A stretch of DNA of 64,000 nucleotides from Bacillus sp. RO2 (GCF_012911845.1 NZ_JAAXCU010000033.1:1-64000), one strand, 5' to 3'. Counted from the stretch's first letter, positions 26,633 through 35,243 are shown. The notes: generated from the sequence alone by a model not told the origin. Program-made: numbers and translations.

Positions 26633-26666
26633 GGATCACTCTTTTAAATCAGAGTGATCCTTTTGA
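26633..26666 (+). terminator. Terminator after the SCO1 gene
   Basis: GGATCACTCT and AGAGTGATCC form a perfect 10-bp stem, followed by TTTTGATTTT. The hairpin overlaps the 3' end of a small gene on the other strand. Confidence 0.88.
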
Positions 26667-26788
26667 TTTTCAGTAAGCTCCTCTTCTCTGCTGGCATTCA
26701 ATCCGTCTGTGACTATTACATATAGCTCTTTTGAAAATAGCTCTTTTGAAACTTCTTCATTGCACGCAAGTATTTCTTTTTCCTTCAA
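26636..26788 (-). CDS. Small acidic hypothetical protein, 50 aa
   Basis: A TTG start lies 9 nt after a perfect AGGAGG on the minus strand. The 50 residues begin MKEKEILACNEEVSKELFSK and are rich in Glu and Lys, with no membrane segment. A 15-bp tandem duplication in the DNA produces the repeated KELFSKEL. The stop lies in the terminator hairpin of the convergent SCO1 gene. I do not recognise the product; the strong RBS and open frame are the only support. Confidence 0.55.
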   Translation of the reverse strand: MKEKEILACNEEVSKELFSKELYVIVTDGLNASREEELTENQKDHSDLKE

Positions 26789-26907
26789 TGTAAACAACCT
26801 CCTAACCTTTTAATTTTGAAAAATACATTAGGGTATGTTATAAAAAAGTGTACTATCGTATAATGTTAGTAACGGATTTAATCCTTAACAAATTAAGGAG
26901 TTTTATG

Positions 26908-27810
26908 ATGGTTAAATTTTGGAGAATAGCCTTACTTGGGCTAATAATAATTAGTATGGTTAGTTGTTCCGCAGAAAATTCTTCCAGTTATGTTTTGGAG
27001 AAAGCGAAGGAAAGAAGAGAAAGCCAAAATGAAAGAGAGCTTTTCAAAGATTTTTTCAAAGAAGAGTCTGCCGAGAACAAGAATAAAATAATGAATATTG
27101 AAGAAAAAGAGGATGTAACCGAAGAATTTTTTAACAGGTCGTTTAAATTGGTCTTTTTTGGTGATTCCCTGACACAAGGTGTTGGAGACGAGTCCAAAAA
27201 AGGTGGATTTACATCAGTAGTGAAACAATATTATGAATCCAAACCTTATATCGACAACGTAAGTGTCACTAATCTTGGTGTGAGGGGAAATAGGACTAAT
27301 CATCTCTTAAAAAGGTTGCAAGATCCAGAAGTGCAGGAGGCTCTTGCTGAAGCAGATGTAATCTTTATGACGGTTGGCGGAAATGATCTGATGAAGGTGA
27401 TACGCGAAAATTTCCTCGATCTAACATTTTCTCTTTTTGATAAAGAACAAGAATTATACGCTAAAAGGCTCGATAGTGTGCTAAGTGAAGTAAGGACACA
27501 TAATGATACCAGTAGAGTATACTTAGTGGGTCTATTTAATCCTTTTTATCAATATTTCCAAGAAATTGAGGAAATGAATGAGGTTGTAACTAATTGGAAT
27601 GCTACAACCGTTTCAGTCTTGGATGAGTATCCTAATACAGCCTATGTTCCGATACAAGACATTTTTATCGAGCCAGAGGAAAATTTACTAGATGATGATC
27701 AGTTTCATCCTAATCAAAAAGGGTATGAATTAATAGGTTATAATGTTGTACAAGAAGTTAAGCGGTTTAATGAGGAAACATCATTGGATGAGATGTTAGA
27801 AGAAGAGTAG
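26908..27810 (+). CDS. SGNH/GDSL lipase-like lipoprotein (YpmR-like)
   Basis: The ATG at 26908 has GGAG 7 nt upstream and yields 300 residues; upstream codons in this frame overlap a TATAAT-containing promoter region. The signal peptide ends in a lipobox with Cys20 (SMVSC). SGNH blocks: FFGDSLTQG (Ser), LGVRGNRT (Gly), TVGGNDL (Asn) and DQFHPNQKGY (Asp/His). Such proteins are esterases acting outside the membrane; the substrate is unknown. The YpmS-like gene follows directly. Confidence 0.92.
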   Translation: MVKFWRIALLGLIIISMVSCSAENSSSYVLEKAKERRESQNERELFKDFFKEESAENKNKIMNIEEKEDVTEEFFNRSFKLVFFGDSLTQGVGDESKKGGFTSVVKQYYESKPYIDNVSVTNLGVRGNRTNHLLKRLQDPEVQEALAEADVIFMTVGGNDLMKVIRENFLDLTFSLFDKEQELYAKRLDSVLSEVRTHNDTSRVYLVGLFNPFYQYFQEIEEMNEVVTNWNATTVSVLDEYPNTAYVPIQDIFIEPEENLLDDDQFHPNQKGYELIGYNVVQEVKRFNEETSLDEMLEEE

Positions 27811-27821
27811 TGGAGAGGGTT

Positions 27822-28409
27822 ATGGTGAAGAAAGTAATCAACTGGAAAACAGCTTTTTTAAGCTTGCTAGTAATAAATATTATAATTGCAGGAGTAGCAA
27901 TATTCTTGGTGCTACTGCCAAAACACTCAAAATTTAATTTACCCGGCAAGGATGACGATCGAAAAAGGGTTGCTTTTACAATCCAATCAGATAAAGAAAA
28001 CTTAAATGAACTTATCCGTTACTATTTGGAAAAAGAAACAAGAAGACCTTTAAATTATGAAGTGGTGCTGACTGACAGAGTGGAGCTCAGGGGTGAAATG
28101 ACAGTGTTTGAGAGGAACATCCCCCTCACTATGACGTTTATGCCTGAAATTCAGGAAAACGGTGATGTAGTGTTAAAACAGGACTCCATGTCGATTGGAA
28201 GGTTGCAAGTACCTGTATCCATGGTATTAAAGTATGTAGGTGATAATTACCCATTACCATCCTGGGTTACAATAATACCGAACGAACAAAGTATCTATGT
28301 CGCACTTCAAGAACTAGAGCTGCAAAGTGATACAAAAGTAAAATTTACAAAATTTGATCTTGAACGCGACGATATCGAATTTAAACTACTAGTCCCAGTT
28401 GAGGACTAA
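27822..28409 (+). CDS. DUF2140 family membrane protein (YpmS-like)
   Basis: The start at ATG 27822 follows GAGAGG; a GTG at 27825 and one at 27810 are alternatives. The 195 residues comprise an N-terminal membrane helix (about 10-30) and an extracytoplasmic domain with FTIQSDKENLNELIRYYL and QDSMSIGRLQVPVS, typical of the YpmS family. The function is not known. It forms a unit with the ypmR-like gene and ends in a good terminator. Confidence 0.9.
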   Translation: MVKKVINWKTAFLSLLVINIIIAGVAIFLVLLPKHSKFNLPGKDDDRKRVAFTIQSDKENLNELIRYYLEKETRRPLNYEVVLTDRVELRGEMTVFERNIPLTMTFMPEIQENGDVVLKQDSMSIGRLQVPVSMVLKYVGDNYPLPSWVTIIPNEQSIYVALQELELQSDTKVKFTKFDLERDDIEFKLLVPVED

Positions 28410-28415
28410 CACCCA

Positions 28416-28450
28416 AAAAGCATGGTGATTTTTTACCATGCTTTTATATT
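28416..28450 (+). terminator. Terminator after ypmS
   Basis: AAAAGCATGGT (28416-28426) pairs with ACCATGCTTTT (28435-28445). Confidence 0.85.
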
Positions 28451-28473
28451 AAGACAATAGAGCATGTAAAACG

Positions 28474-28996
28474 GTTGATTTCCGTTCCAGGCGCTTCGCT
28501 TGCCTACGGGTGGTCCGTGAGCCTCCTCAGGCTTCGCTCTCCGGGGTCTCACCTGTCCCTTCCTCCCGCGGGCGTCTTCGCGCCTTCCACTCCAATCAAC
28601 AAAGTGGCTACATTCATTTAAGGGTTTATGAAAAACATCTTAACGAGTTAACACTGGATAAGCATTAAAGTAACATCTACTCAATTATTAGCTGTGGATT
28701 GGAGCAAATGGCTTAGACTCCATCGGGGGGGAACGGTAAATTGAGACCCCGAAACAAAGGAGGCCACTGAATAACTGAAGACGTAAAGTATTTATTGATT
28801 CCTAGCTGGTGATTGGAGCAAAAGACGAAGACTCCTGAGGGAGCTAGCGCTAGGTGGAGACCCCGCAGGCGTAGCCGAGGAGGCTCCAGCAGTGCCCCTA
28901 GGAAAGCGAAGCCATATGCGGAAATCCACAGCGACGATTATTCAAATAACTAAAATTTTCAGTTTTAAAGGTCCGGGCGGTTTCTGCCCGGTTTTT
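28474..28996. repeat. Composite intergenic element, copy C, with a truncated extra (+) arm and terminator
   Basis: The (-) arm spans 28474-28600. After an AT-rich spacer a truncated (+) arm starts at 28693 and stops at the unit GGAGGCCACTGAATAACTG (28759 on). A full (+) arm spans about 28808-28929. The tail ends in CCGGGC/GCCCGG with a T-run (28973-28996), a real terminator shape. The truncated arm plus GGAGGCCACTG end recurs at 54820 and marks insertion or deletion events. No gene is visible between 28410 and 29142. Confidence 0.85.
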
Positions 28997-29142
28997 ATTT
29001 TTCATATAACTTACTTGGTACTACAACGCCTAAGGGCTTAGTATTAAAAACCACCCAATTTTTTTGGAACTGGGCATATGCCTTTACCAATACGCTCACC
29101 ATGAATACATTATGTATTAGGAAAGAGGGGGAGGTGTAGAGC

Positions 29143-29235
29143 ATGGGTGGTTCTGGTTATGGATCAGGATTCGCGTTAATAGTTGTTCTGTTTATCTTAT
29201 TGGTGATTGTTGGTGCAGGAGTCCTCAGCTATTAA
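29143..29235 (+). CDS. YjcZ family sporulation peptide, 30 aa
   Basis: The peptide MGGSGYGSGF is followed by one hydrophobic helix ending GAGVLSY. A strong site, GGGGGAGGTG, precedes the ATG. This is the typical shape of YjcZ-type peptides made in sporulating cells: a short Gly-rich head and a single membrane helix. A second member follows 43 bp downstream. Confidence 0.85.
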   Translation: MGGSGYGSGFALIVVLFILLVIVGAGVLSY

Positions 29236-29278
29236 TTACCAAGCTTCGATAAATACCTTTGTAGAGGAGGTGACAGCT

Positions 29279-29407
29279 ATGAGTTGGTGTGGTTGCGGTT
29301 ACGGTCAAGTAGCAGGAGCAGGATACCCAGGTGGTTACGGAAGCTCTTTCGTGTTAATCGTAGTATTGTTTATTCTTTTAATCATCGTTGGTGCTGCTTG
29401 GTGCTAA
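29279..29407 (+). CDS. YjcZ family sporulation peptide, 42 aa
   Basis: The open frame extends upstream to 29207, but GAGGAGGTGAC puts the start at ATG 29279. The head MSWCGCGYGQVAGAGYPGGYG is Gly/Tyr rich with two Cys; the tail is one helix, FVLIVVLFILLIIVGAAWC, nearly the same as in the neighbouring peptide. The two are probably a tandem duplication, co-transcribed and closed by one terminator. Confidence 0.88.
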   Translation: MSWCGCGYGQVAGAGYPGGYGSSFVLIVVLFILLIIVGAAWC

Positions 29408-29422
29408 TGACATAAAACACGG

Positions 29423-29452
29423 TGCTCAATCACAAGTTGATTGAGCATTTTA
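29423..29452 (+). terminator. Terminator of the YjcZ pair
   Basis: TGCTCAATCA (29423-29432) pairs with TGATTGAGCA (29438-29447), followed by TTTTAC. Confidence 0.88.
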
Positions 29453-29456
29453 CATA

Positions 29457-30197
29457 TCATGGCGCTAAAAAAATGACTTCCAAAGATGGACTGTTTTCCA
29501 CAAGGCCAACTGCTACAATGGTATAAGCAACATCTGGCTTCAAGCTTACCCTGTTTAGGGGCAGAACGATATCCTTTGTACCTGCAACCCTTATTTCAAG
29601 ATCGACTGTCATCGGTGTAAGTCCAAGATAATCTGATATTCCACTGTACGAAATATCAGAAAAAACGACATCGCCCTTTTTAACGGCAATATCCACAGAA
29701 GGGGCATCAGGGGATAAGTGCCAAAAACGGAGCTTTGATTCACTTTGAGGTACAGTAGAATCATCTATAATTGGTATTAGTTGTAGTTTATCCTTTGTAC
29801 CTGCAATTGCGATTGTATACGACATACCTGTGTTTGCCTGGAGTGTACCGGTAATTAATTTCTGCCCGTTTTGAATTACTTCTATTTGATTGTTTGTTGG
29901 TTCTATATCTACATATCTACTACTGTTTGTATAACGCAGATCTTTCCATACAGTCTTATTATTTACATGCACATCCACTGCCATTAAGCCAGGGGAAGCA
30001 TGAAGGATTCTAAGTTGAGAGCGATTATTTGGAGGAGCAGCTCTTGTTGGAACAGACTTTATTGTTTTCACCCATTTCTGTAGATGATAAATATGCTTTT
30101 GATAAAAATAAATATGTTGTTGTGGATCCGAGTATTTATAATAGTCAGCTAACAATTGATATTGTACTGCCAGATAGTAATTTTCATCATGCACCAT
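29457..30197 (-). CDS. DUF4397 domain protein (two repeats)
   Basis: About 246 residues: an N-terminal helical part with many Tyr/His (YYLAVQYQLLADYYKY), then two copies of a beta-rich DUF4397 unit, seen as LRILHASPGLMAVDVHV and LRFWHLSPDAPSVDIAV. No signal peptide is visible. In Bacillus such proteins may be spore-surface related, but this is not shown here. GGAGGG lies 12 nt before the ATG at 30197; the GTG at 30209 would overlap the RBS. Confidence 0.85.
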   Translation of the reverse strand: MVHDENYYLAVQYQLLADYYKYSDPQQHIYFYQKHIYHLQKWVKTIKSVPTRAAPPNNRSQLRILHASPGLMAVDVHVNNKTVWKDLRYTNSSRYVDIEPTNNQIEVIQNGQKLITGTLQANTGMSYTIAIAGTKDKLQLIPIIDDSTVPQSESKLRFWHLSPDAPSVDIAVKKGDVVFSDISYSGISDYLGLTPMTVDLEIRVAGTKDIVLPLNRVSLKPDVAYTIVAVGLVENSPSLEVIFLAP

Positions 30198-30284
30198 ATT
30201 TGCAAACACCCTCCATTTATTCCTGATGGTAAATGGATATGCAAAGAAGAGTGAAATAGTATTGATTTTTTAGGGTCCATAAAA

Positions 30285-30325
30285 AAAAGGATAATAGGCA
30301 ACTTATGCCTGTTATCCTTTTTGAT
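30285..30325. terminator. Hairpin with A and T runs (bidirectional terminator)
   Basis: AAAAGGATAATAGGC (30285-30299) pairs with GCCTGTTATCCTTTT (30307-30321) with one mismatch. It overlaps the 3' end of the zinc-ribbon gene on the minus strand. Confidence 0.85.
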
Positions 30326-30560
30326 ATTCTGCATGCTTGATGAAAGTGATTTCTTCATCTACATTGCCACAAGTGGCACATTGAATTTTTTGTGAAGGCC
30401 CTTTATATGGGATATGAAAAGGGTCCATGGTGCCCGATGTATATTCCTCTACAACCTCACCTGATTGAGGATTCAATTTCACGGACTTTGCCACCTGTTC
30501 AATAATGTTAAAACGCGAGCGGTTAGTTTTACAATTTGGGCATAGATAAGGGGATGCCAT
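30312..30560 (-). CDS. Small zinc-ribbon protein, 82 aa
   Basis: The start at 30560 follows AAGGAGGCGG and gives MASPYLCPNCKTNRSRFN. Two CxxC pairs (CPNC near residue 7 and CATC near 63) would bind one zinc. The middle part has VKLNPQSGEVVEEYTSG. I do not know a function; small zinc-ribbon proteins of this kind are often nucleic-acid or protein adaptors. It lies between the DUF4397 and cstA genes on the same strand, with hairpins on both sides. Confidence 0.8.
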   Translation of the reverse strand: MASPYLCPNCKTNRSRFNIIEQVAKSVKLNPQSGEVVEEYTSGTMDPFHIPYKGPSQKIQCATCGNVDEEITFIKHAEYQKG

Positions 30561-30623
30561 ATCAAATCCGCCTCCTTTGATACTAGCTTTTTCCGAACAG
30601 ATAACTTTTATGCAAAACCACAA

Positions 30624-30658
30624 ACAAACGGTCCTACCAAAGTAGAACCGTTTGTGAG
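30624..30658 (-). terminator. Terminator of the cstA-like gene
   Basis: ACAAACGGT (30624-30632) pairs perfectly with ACCGTTTGT (30647-30655) just beyond the stop on the minus strand; TTTG-rich sequence follows. Confidence 0.75.
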
Positions 30659-30659
30659 A

Positions 30660-32111
30660 TTATGCTGCTTTTTCATTTGGAAAGTCATGTGCATCGAGCT
30701 CAAAATCTGTCTTTCTTGCTGCAATAGCTTTTACATAAAATAACCCAATAATAATGATCGTAAACATGGCTGCTCCGATATAAGATGCTTCAATCGGTAA
30801 ACGGAAGCCAATAGGTGCATTTAATATATAGGTTGTCGTTGCCAGCGTCATAAAGATTGCGGGTATCATCGCAATGTAATATTGTTTTTTAGCAATGAAA
30901 AGATACATAGCGCCGACCCATAATGCTATAACGGCAGTTGACTGATTTGCCCAGGAGAAGTATCTCCATAATAATTCAAAATCTATTTTTGTCAGAACAA
31001 ATGAAATGACGAACAATGGAGCTGCAATCCAAAGACGGCTGATAATTTTCTTCTGAGAAATATTGAAGTAATCGGCAATTATCATTCGAGCACTTCGGAA
31101 TGCAGTATCTCCTGAAGTAATCGGAAGAATTATGACACCGATAACTGCCATTGTGCCACCAATTGCTCCAAGCATAGTAACAGAAACCTCACTTACAACA
31201 GCACCTGGTCCACCATTAGCCAAGACCTCACTTAATCCAGCTGATCCATTGAACAGGCTCATTCCTGCAGCTGCCCAGATCATAGCAATGATACCTTCTG
31301 CAATCATCATGCCGTAGAAAATACGGCGGCCTTGTTTTTCGTTCTGGGTAGTCCTTGAAATGATAGGTGTTTGCGTTGCATGGAAACCTGAAAGAGCTCC
31401 ACATGAAATAGTTAAGAACAGTAATGGGAAGATAGGCACGTTATCTGGGTGCATATTTGTAAAGCTTAATTCAGGAATAGGTGCACCTGTAACAACTAAT
31501 GAAACTCCAACACCTAAAGCACTTATCAGTAATAGTGCTCCAAAAATAGGATATAAGCGACCGATAACTTTATCGATTGGTAACATCGTTGCGAAAATAT
31601 AATAGATGAAAATAGCAAATATAATGATACTAAGTGCCACTTTTCCTTCAGCTAACGTATGAATTAATCCTGCCGGCGCGGTTACGAAAACGGTTCCAAC
31701 TAAAAGTAAAAGCAAGATAGCAAATGCATTAACTGTATGTTTCATCAATTTTCCGAGAAACTTACCTGCAAGTTCAGGTAAATGGGCACCGCGGTTACGG
31801 ATGGATATCATACCTGTCAAATAGTCATGAACCGCCCCGGCAAAAATACAGCCTAGGACTATCCACAAAAATGCCACTGGACCATATAACGCACCTAAAA
31901 TTGGTCCGAAAATTGGTCCTACACCAGCTATATTTAATAATTGAATCAAAGAATTTTTATTTTGACCGAGCGGAAGATAATCAACACCGTCTTGATTGGA
32001 ATATGCAGGTGTTTTTCTAGCATCTTTTATCCCGAATACTTTTTCAACAAATCTACCATAAATGAAATAACCTAAGATTAATAAGACAATACCAGTTAAG
32101 AATGTATACAA
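30660..32111 (-). CDS. CstA family transporter (peptide/pyruvate carbon-starvation type)
   Basis: I choose the TTG at 32111, 8 nt after AAAGGGG, giving 483 residues that begin (M)YTFLTGIVLLILGYFIYGRF. About 13 membrane helices are visible, and the CstA signatures LNIAGVGPIFGPILGALYGP and FHATQTPIISRTTQNEKQGR are clear. Characterised family members import pyruvate or peptides. A LytS/LytT-type two-component system is encoded directly upstream on the same strand, resembling BtsSR-BtsT pyruvate systems (inference). A TATAAT without a good -35 lies upstream, fitting activator dependence. Confidence 0.9.
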   Translation of the reverse strand: MYTFLTGIVLLILGYFIYGRFVEKVFGIKDARKTPAYSNQDGVDYLPLGQNKNSLIQLLNIAGVGPIFGPILGALYGPVAFLWIVLGCIFAGAVHDYLTGMISIRNRGAHLPELAGKFLGKLMKHTVNAFAILLLLLVGTVFVTAPAGLIHTLAEGKVALSIIIFAIFIYYIFATMLPIDKVIGRLYPIFGALLLISALGVGVSLVVTGAPIPELSFTNMHPDNVPIFPLLFLTISCGALSGFHATQTPIISRTTQNEKQGRRIFYGMMIAEGIIAMIWAAAGMSLFNGSAGLSEVLANGGPGAVVSEVSVTMLGAIGGTMAVIGVIILPITSGDTAFRSARMIIADYFNISQKKIISRLWIAAPLFVISFVLTKIDFELLWRYFSWANQSTAVIALWVGAMYLFIAKKQYYIAMIPAIFMTLATTTYILNAPIGFRLPIEASYIGAAMFTIIIIGLFYVKAIAARKTDFELDAHDFPNEKAA

Positions 32112-32208
32112 AATGAAGACCCCTTTCTCTTTATGGAGTACCATCATTATAAATGAAAAGGCTTTCATTTAGTGGAAGGTTGGCCAAGATGTACAAAAAC
32201 ATAAATAA

Positions 32209-32233
32209 CATGTCAGTATCAATCACTGACATG
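32209..32233 (-). terminator. Terminator of the lytT-like gene
   Basis: CATGTCAGT (32209-32217) and ACTGACATG (32225-32233) form a perfect 9-bp stem right after the stop; TTATTTATGTTTTTG follows on the minus strand. Confidence 0.8.
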
Positions 32234-32962
32234 CTATAGTTCGAGTTTTTTTCTTAATGCTTTTACATAATTACGGCTTACAGAGAGTTTTTCTGGGCTT
32301 CCTGTAAGCTCCAGCATGTATGCTCCATTGAACCAAGGAGTCAATTTCGTCACATAGTTTAAATTAACAAGGTAACTCTTATGGATACGGAAAAAAGGGT
32401 AGTCATGCAACCTTTCCTCCAGATCTTTCAAAGCAAGCTTTGACTCGAAGTTCCGTGTATTAGTATGTATCCTCGAAATTCGATCATCTCTGCTGATATA
32501 AAGTATATCAAGTGGATCTAAATAAAAAATCTCGTTTTCATACTCCACAGCAAGCCTAGAGGAGCCGGGTTGTGGTGTAGGTTCCTTTTCTGGAAATAAA
32601 TGTTTAATGAGCCGACACACGGTTTGGGACAATTGTTCCTCATCAAAAGGTTTTAATAGATAGTCAACCGCTTCATGTCTAAAAGCGTCTACTGCAAAAT
32701 TAGGAAAGGCAGTAGCAAAAACAATAAGAGGTGATTTTTTTAATTCTTTTAAATGCTTGGCAACATCCAAGCCGTTCATTTTTGGCATTTCTATATCTAA
32801 AAAAACGACGTCCGGCTGTTGCTGCATGCAGAGTAAAAGAGCGTCTTCACCGGTTGCTGCCTCCCCAATCACCTGCAGACAATCATGTTCTTCTAGCAAA
32901 TGTTTTAGTTCATCACGGCTGTATGGTTCATCATCCACAATGATTGTTTTTATATTATCCAT
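32234..32962 (-). CDS. LytTR family response regulator (LytT-like)
   Basis: The 242-residue regulator has a receiver domain (IIVDDEPYSRDEL at the N-terminus, phospho-acceptor Asp in VVFLDIEMPKMNG, conserved Lys in YLLKPF). A C-terminal LytTR DNA-binding domain follows (about 140-242: FYLDPLDILYI, FFRIHKSYLVNL). The ATG at 32962 follows GGATGAT and overlaps the end of the kinase gene, so the two are coupled. It probably activates the adjacent cstA-like gene. Confidence 0.93.
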   Translation of the reverse strand: MDNIKTIIVDDEPYSRDELKHLLEEHDCLQVIGEAATGEDALLLCMQQQPDVVFLDIEMPKMNGLDVAKHLKELKKSPLIVFATAFPNFAVDAFRHEAVDYLLKPFDEEQLSQTVCRLIKHLFPEKEPTPQPGSSRLAVEYENEIFYLDPLDILYISRDDRISRIHTNTRNFESKLALKDLEERLHDYPFFRIHKSYLVNLNYVTKLTPWFNGAYMLELTGSPEKLSVSRNYVKALRKKLEL

Positions 32963-34715
32963 ATGTTTTATCATCCTTATTTAATTTCTTGGCTATGGTA
33001 AAAGAAACAATGGTGCCACTTCCTGTTTCACTTTGAAAATGTAATCTTGCTTGATTGCCAAACATCATGATAAGCCTTTTATTAATATTGTAAAGGCCAA
33101 CCCCAGTACCGGTAGGAGAAGATACTTGATCCTGACCAAGCTCGTTTATTCGATCTCTTGTCATACCTATACCATTGTCGCTTATGGAAATGAAAATATC
33201 AGATTCGCGCTCTCTTATTTCGATGATTAATTTTGCATTTTCCTCCCTATCTTTAAGACCATGTTTAACCCCGTTTTCCACTATTGGCTGCAAAGAAAGG
33301 GGAGGAACAAGATAGGAAAGGGCTGATTCGTCCACATGATAGGTTACGGTTAGACGATCGGAAAACCTGGCTTCTTCTACAGATAGGTATGCTTGTACAT
33401 GTTTTAACTCTTCTTGGACAGTGGTCCATTTGGCTGTGGTTGCTGTAAGATTTTGTCTAAAGAAGTGCGAAAGAGAAACCAATAGTTTTCTTGCTTTTTT
33501 GGGGTCAGTGCGTATTAGAGAAACAATTACATTCAAAGAGTTAAATAGAAAATGCGGGCTGATTTGAGCTTGAAGAGCTTTGATTTCAGCTTCTTTCACT
33601 AGCTTGGATGCATTTTCTGCTTCAGAGATTTCCAACTGATGACTCATAAGGGAGCTGAGACCTGTTATTAACTGGATGACCACATTATCTATTTCTTTAT
33701 CTGAAGAAAAGTAAAATTTAAGCGTGCCTACTGTTTGCTCCCTCTTTTTTAAAGGAGCAATAACCACAGCACCGAGTGGACACGAGGGATCTTGACACTG
33801 AATGTCATTTTTTCCTGCTACCAATAAATTTCCGAATTTCAGTACTTGTTTTGTGCTATGAGTTTGGATGGGGGAGAGGGGTTTATGATGATTATTCCCC
33901 ATTCCGACATGTGCTAGAATCTTCTCTCTATCAGTTATGGCTACAGCACTGGCATTCACTTCCCTGTATATTATTTTGCATGTCTCTTCTGCAGATTCAA
34001 CCGACAAGCCTTTTCTAAGGTGTGTCAACGTATTCTCGGCTAATGACAAAGCTTTTTGAGCCTGTACAGCTCCTACTTTTTCTTCTTCGTTAATCACAGT
34101 TAAGATAATGAGGAAAAAGAGGGCAGATCCAACTCCGTTAGCGAAAATCATTGGAAGTCCTATACTTTCCACGAGCGCGAGAGCCTGCGAAAAAGGCTGG
34201 GAAGTAAGGAGGATTATGCCCATTTGAATCGATTCAGCTAGTGCACCAGTTAAAAGAGCCACAGAAACACTAATTCTTTTCCCCTTATATTTGCTTCGAA
34301 TGAAACCTGCCAAAAGACCTGCTACTATAGCAGAAAAGCCGCAAGAAAACGCTGTAAATCCACCAAGACTCATTCGATGTATACCAGCAATTAACCCTGC
34401 ACCAATCCCCACTTTATATCCGCCAAGTAACCCGCCCATTACAATCCCAATAACGCGGGAGTTAGCAATTGCCTCAGATTCATTTAGTTCCGTTATCCAA
34501 CGATCGAACCCTAATGTTTCGGTACTAAAAGCAAGACCTGTATATGTTCCAATAATGCCGAAAAAGCCAAAAAATAGAATAGCATAAGCTTGCTGTTTTC
34601 TATCAATTTGCTGCCGGTTGACCAACTGTCTGAAAAAAGACAGCCTAGTCATGATAAAAGCAACGGTTACAATAATACCAAGTCGCTCTAACATGGTTAA
34701 TAATAATTCAAACAT
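32955..34715 (-). CDS. LytS-type sensor histidine kinase
   Basis: The 586-residue kinase has an N-terminal 5TM-LYT sensor (about 1-200), a GAF-like domain (about 225-350, with CQDPSCPLGAVVIAPL) and a His_kinase/HATPase core. The phospho-His lies in SPHFLFNSLN; the N-box is VENGVKHGL and the G-box ISDNGIGMTRDR. LytS-type kinases sense small acids or membrane state; pyruvate is the signal for relatives paired with CstA or LrgAB-like transporters. It forms an operon with the regulator. Confidence 0.93.
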   Translation of the reverse strand: MFELLLTMLERLGIIVTVAFIMTRLSFFRQLVNRQQIDRKQQAYAILFFGFFGIIGTYTGLAFSTETLGFDRWITELNESEAIANSRVIGIVMGGLLGGYKVGIGAGLIAGIHRMSLGGFTAFSCGFSAIVAGLLAGFIRSKYKGKRISVSVALLTGALAESIQMGIILLTSQPFSQALALVESIGLPMIFANGVGSALFFLIILTVINEEEKVGAVQAQKALSLAENTLTHLRKGLSVESAEETCKIIYREVNASAVAITDREKILAHVGMGNNHHKPLSPIQTHSTKQVLKFGNLLVAGKNDIQCQDPSCPLGAVVIAPLKKREQTVGTLKFYFSSDKEIDNVVIQLITGLSSLMSHQLEISEAENASKLVKEAEIKALQAQISPHFLFNSLNVIVSLIRTDPKKARKLLVSLSHFFRQNLTATTAKWTTVQEELKHVQAYLSVEEARFSDRLTVTYHVDESALSYLVPPLSLQPIVENGVKHGLKDREENAKLIIEIRERESDIFISISDNGIGMTRDRINELGQDQVSSPTGTGVGLYNINKRLIMMFGNQARLHFQSETGSGTIVSFTIAKKLNKDDKTYG

Positions 34716-34757
34716 ACTTCACGCTCCACTTAAATCCTGATGTGCTAATGGTAGCAT

Positions 34758-34774
34758 AACCAAACATTTTGGTT
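34758..34774. promoter_or_regulatory. Inverted repeat upstream of the lytS-like gene
   Basis: AACCAAA and TTTGGTT form a perfect 7-bp dyad with a 3-bp centre, about 43 bp before the kinase start. It is a candidate operator. Confidence 0.4.
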
Positions 34775-34831
34775 AAGATTAAATTCAGCCACAGAAAAAA
34801 AGCATGATTTCCTCTAAGGAGATAATCATGC

Positions 34832-35155
34832 TTAGTTTCTATTTTGCTTAAAATGCGCCTGAATTTGTCCCTTTAACATTTGTTTTTTCCAATTATCATT
34901 TTCTTTTTCTTTCTTTTTCCACTCTCTGCGTATTTCATGAGTCTGGACACCTTCTTCCATCTGATTGGCGATTTCCATCAGCCGCTCCACATCAGAGAAG
35001 GAATACTTTCGTATGCCAGAACCTGATCTGGCAGGGAAAATCAATTTTCTTTCCTCGTAATATCTTATCTGTCTTTCTGATAAGCCTGTAAGATCACGAA
35101 CCGTGCCGATTGAAATGACTTTTCTCTCCTTCAAAGATGGATCCTCTTGTGTCAT
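34832..35155 (-). CDS. tnrA: Nitrogen regulator TnrA (MerR family)
   Basis: TnrA activates or represses nitrogen genes under limitation and is held back by feedback-inhibited glutamine synthetase. The 107-residue protein has the MerR-type HTH with [18 protein letters not shown] and [14 protein letters not shown], then [20 protein letters not shown] and a short charged C-terminus ending [15 protein letters not shown]. That tail is the glutamine synthetase-binding part that separates TnrA from GlnR. ATG 35155 has better RBS spacing than 35161. Confidence 0.93.
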   Translation of the reverse strand: MTQEDPSLKERKVISIGTVRDLTGLSERQIRYYEERKLIFPARSGSGIRKYSFSDVERLMEIANQMEEGVQTHEIRREWKKKEKENDNWKKQMLKGQIQAHFKQNRN

Positions 35156-35190
35156 AGCCATTCACATCCTATTCTAGAGCTCTTACTATT

Positions 35191-35196
35191 ATTATA
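35191..35196 (-). promoter_or_regulatory. -10 element of the tnrA promoter
   Basis: TATAAT on the minus strand, about 36 bp upstream of the start codon. There is no good -35, as expected for an activated promoter; the TnrA box lies 31 bp further upstream. Confidence 0.6.
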
Positions 35197-35226
35197 GTAC
35201 ATTTCTTTCGTTAATTCCTGTACATG

Positions 35227-35243
35227 TGTAAGAAAACCTTACA
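35227..35243. promoter_or_regulatory. TnrA/GlnR box controlling tnrA
   Basis: TGTAAGAAAACCTTACA is an exact match to the known consensus TGTNAN7TNACA. Its centre is about 51 bp upstream of the predicted tnrA transcription start, the usual position for TnrA activation. It supports autoactivation of tnrA. Confidence 0.85.
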
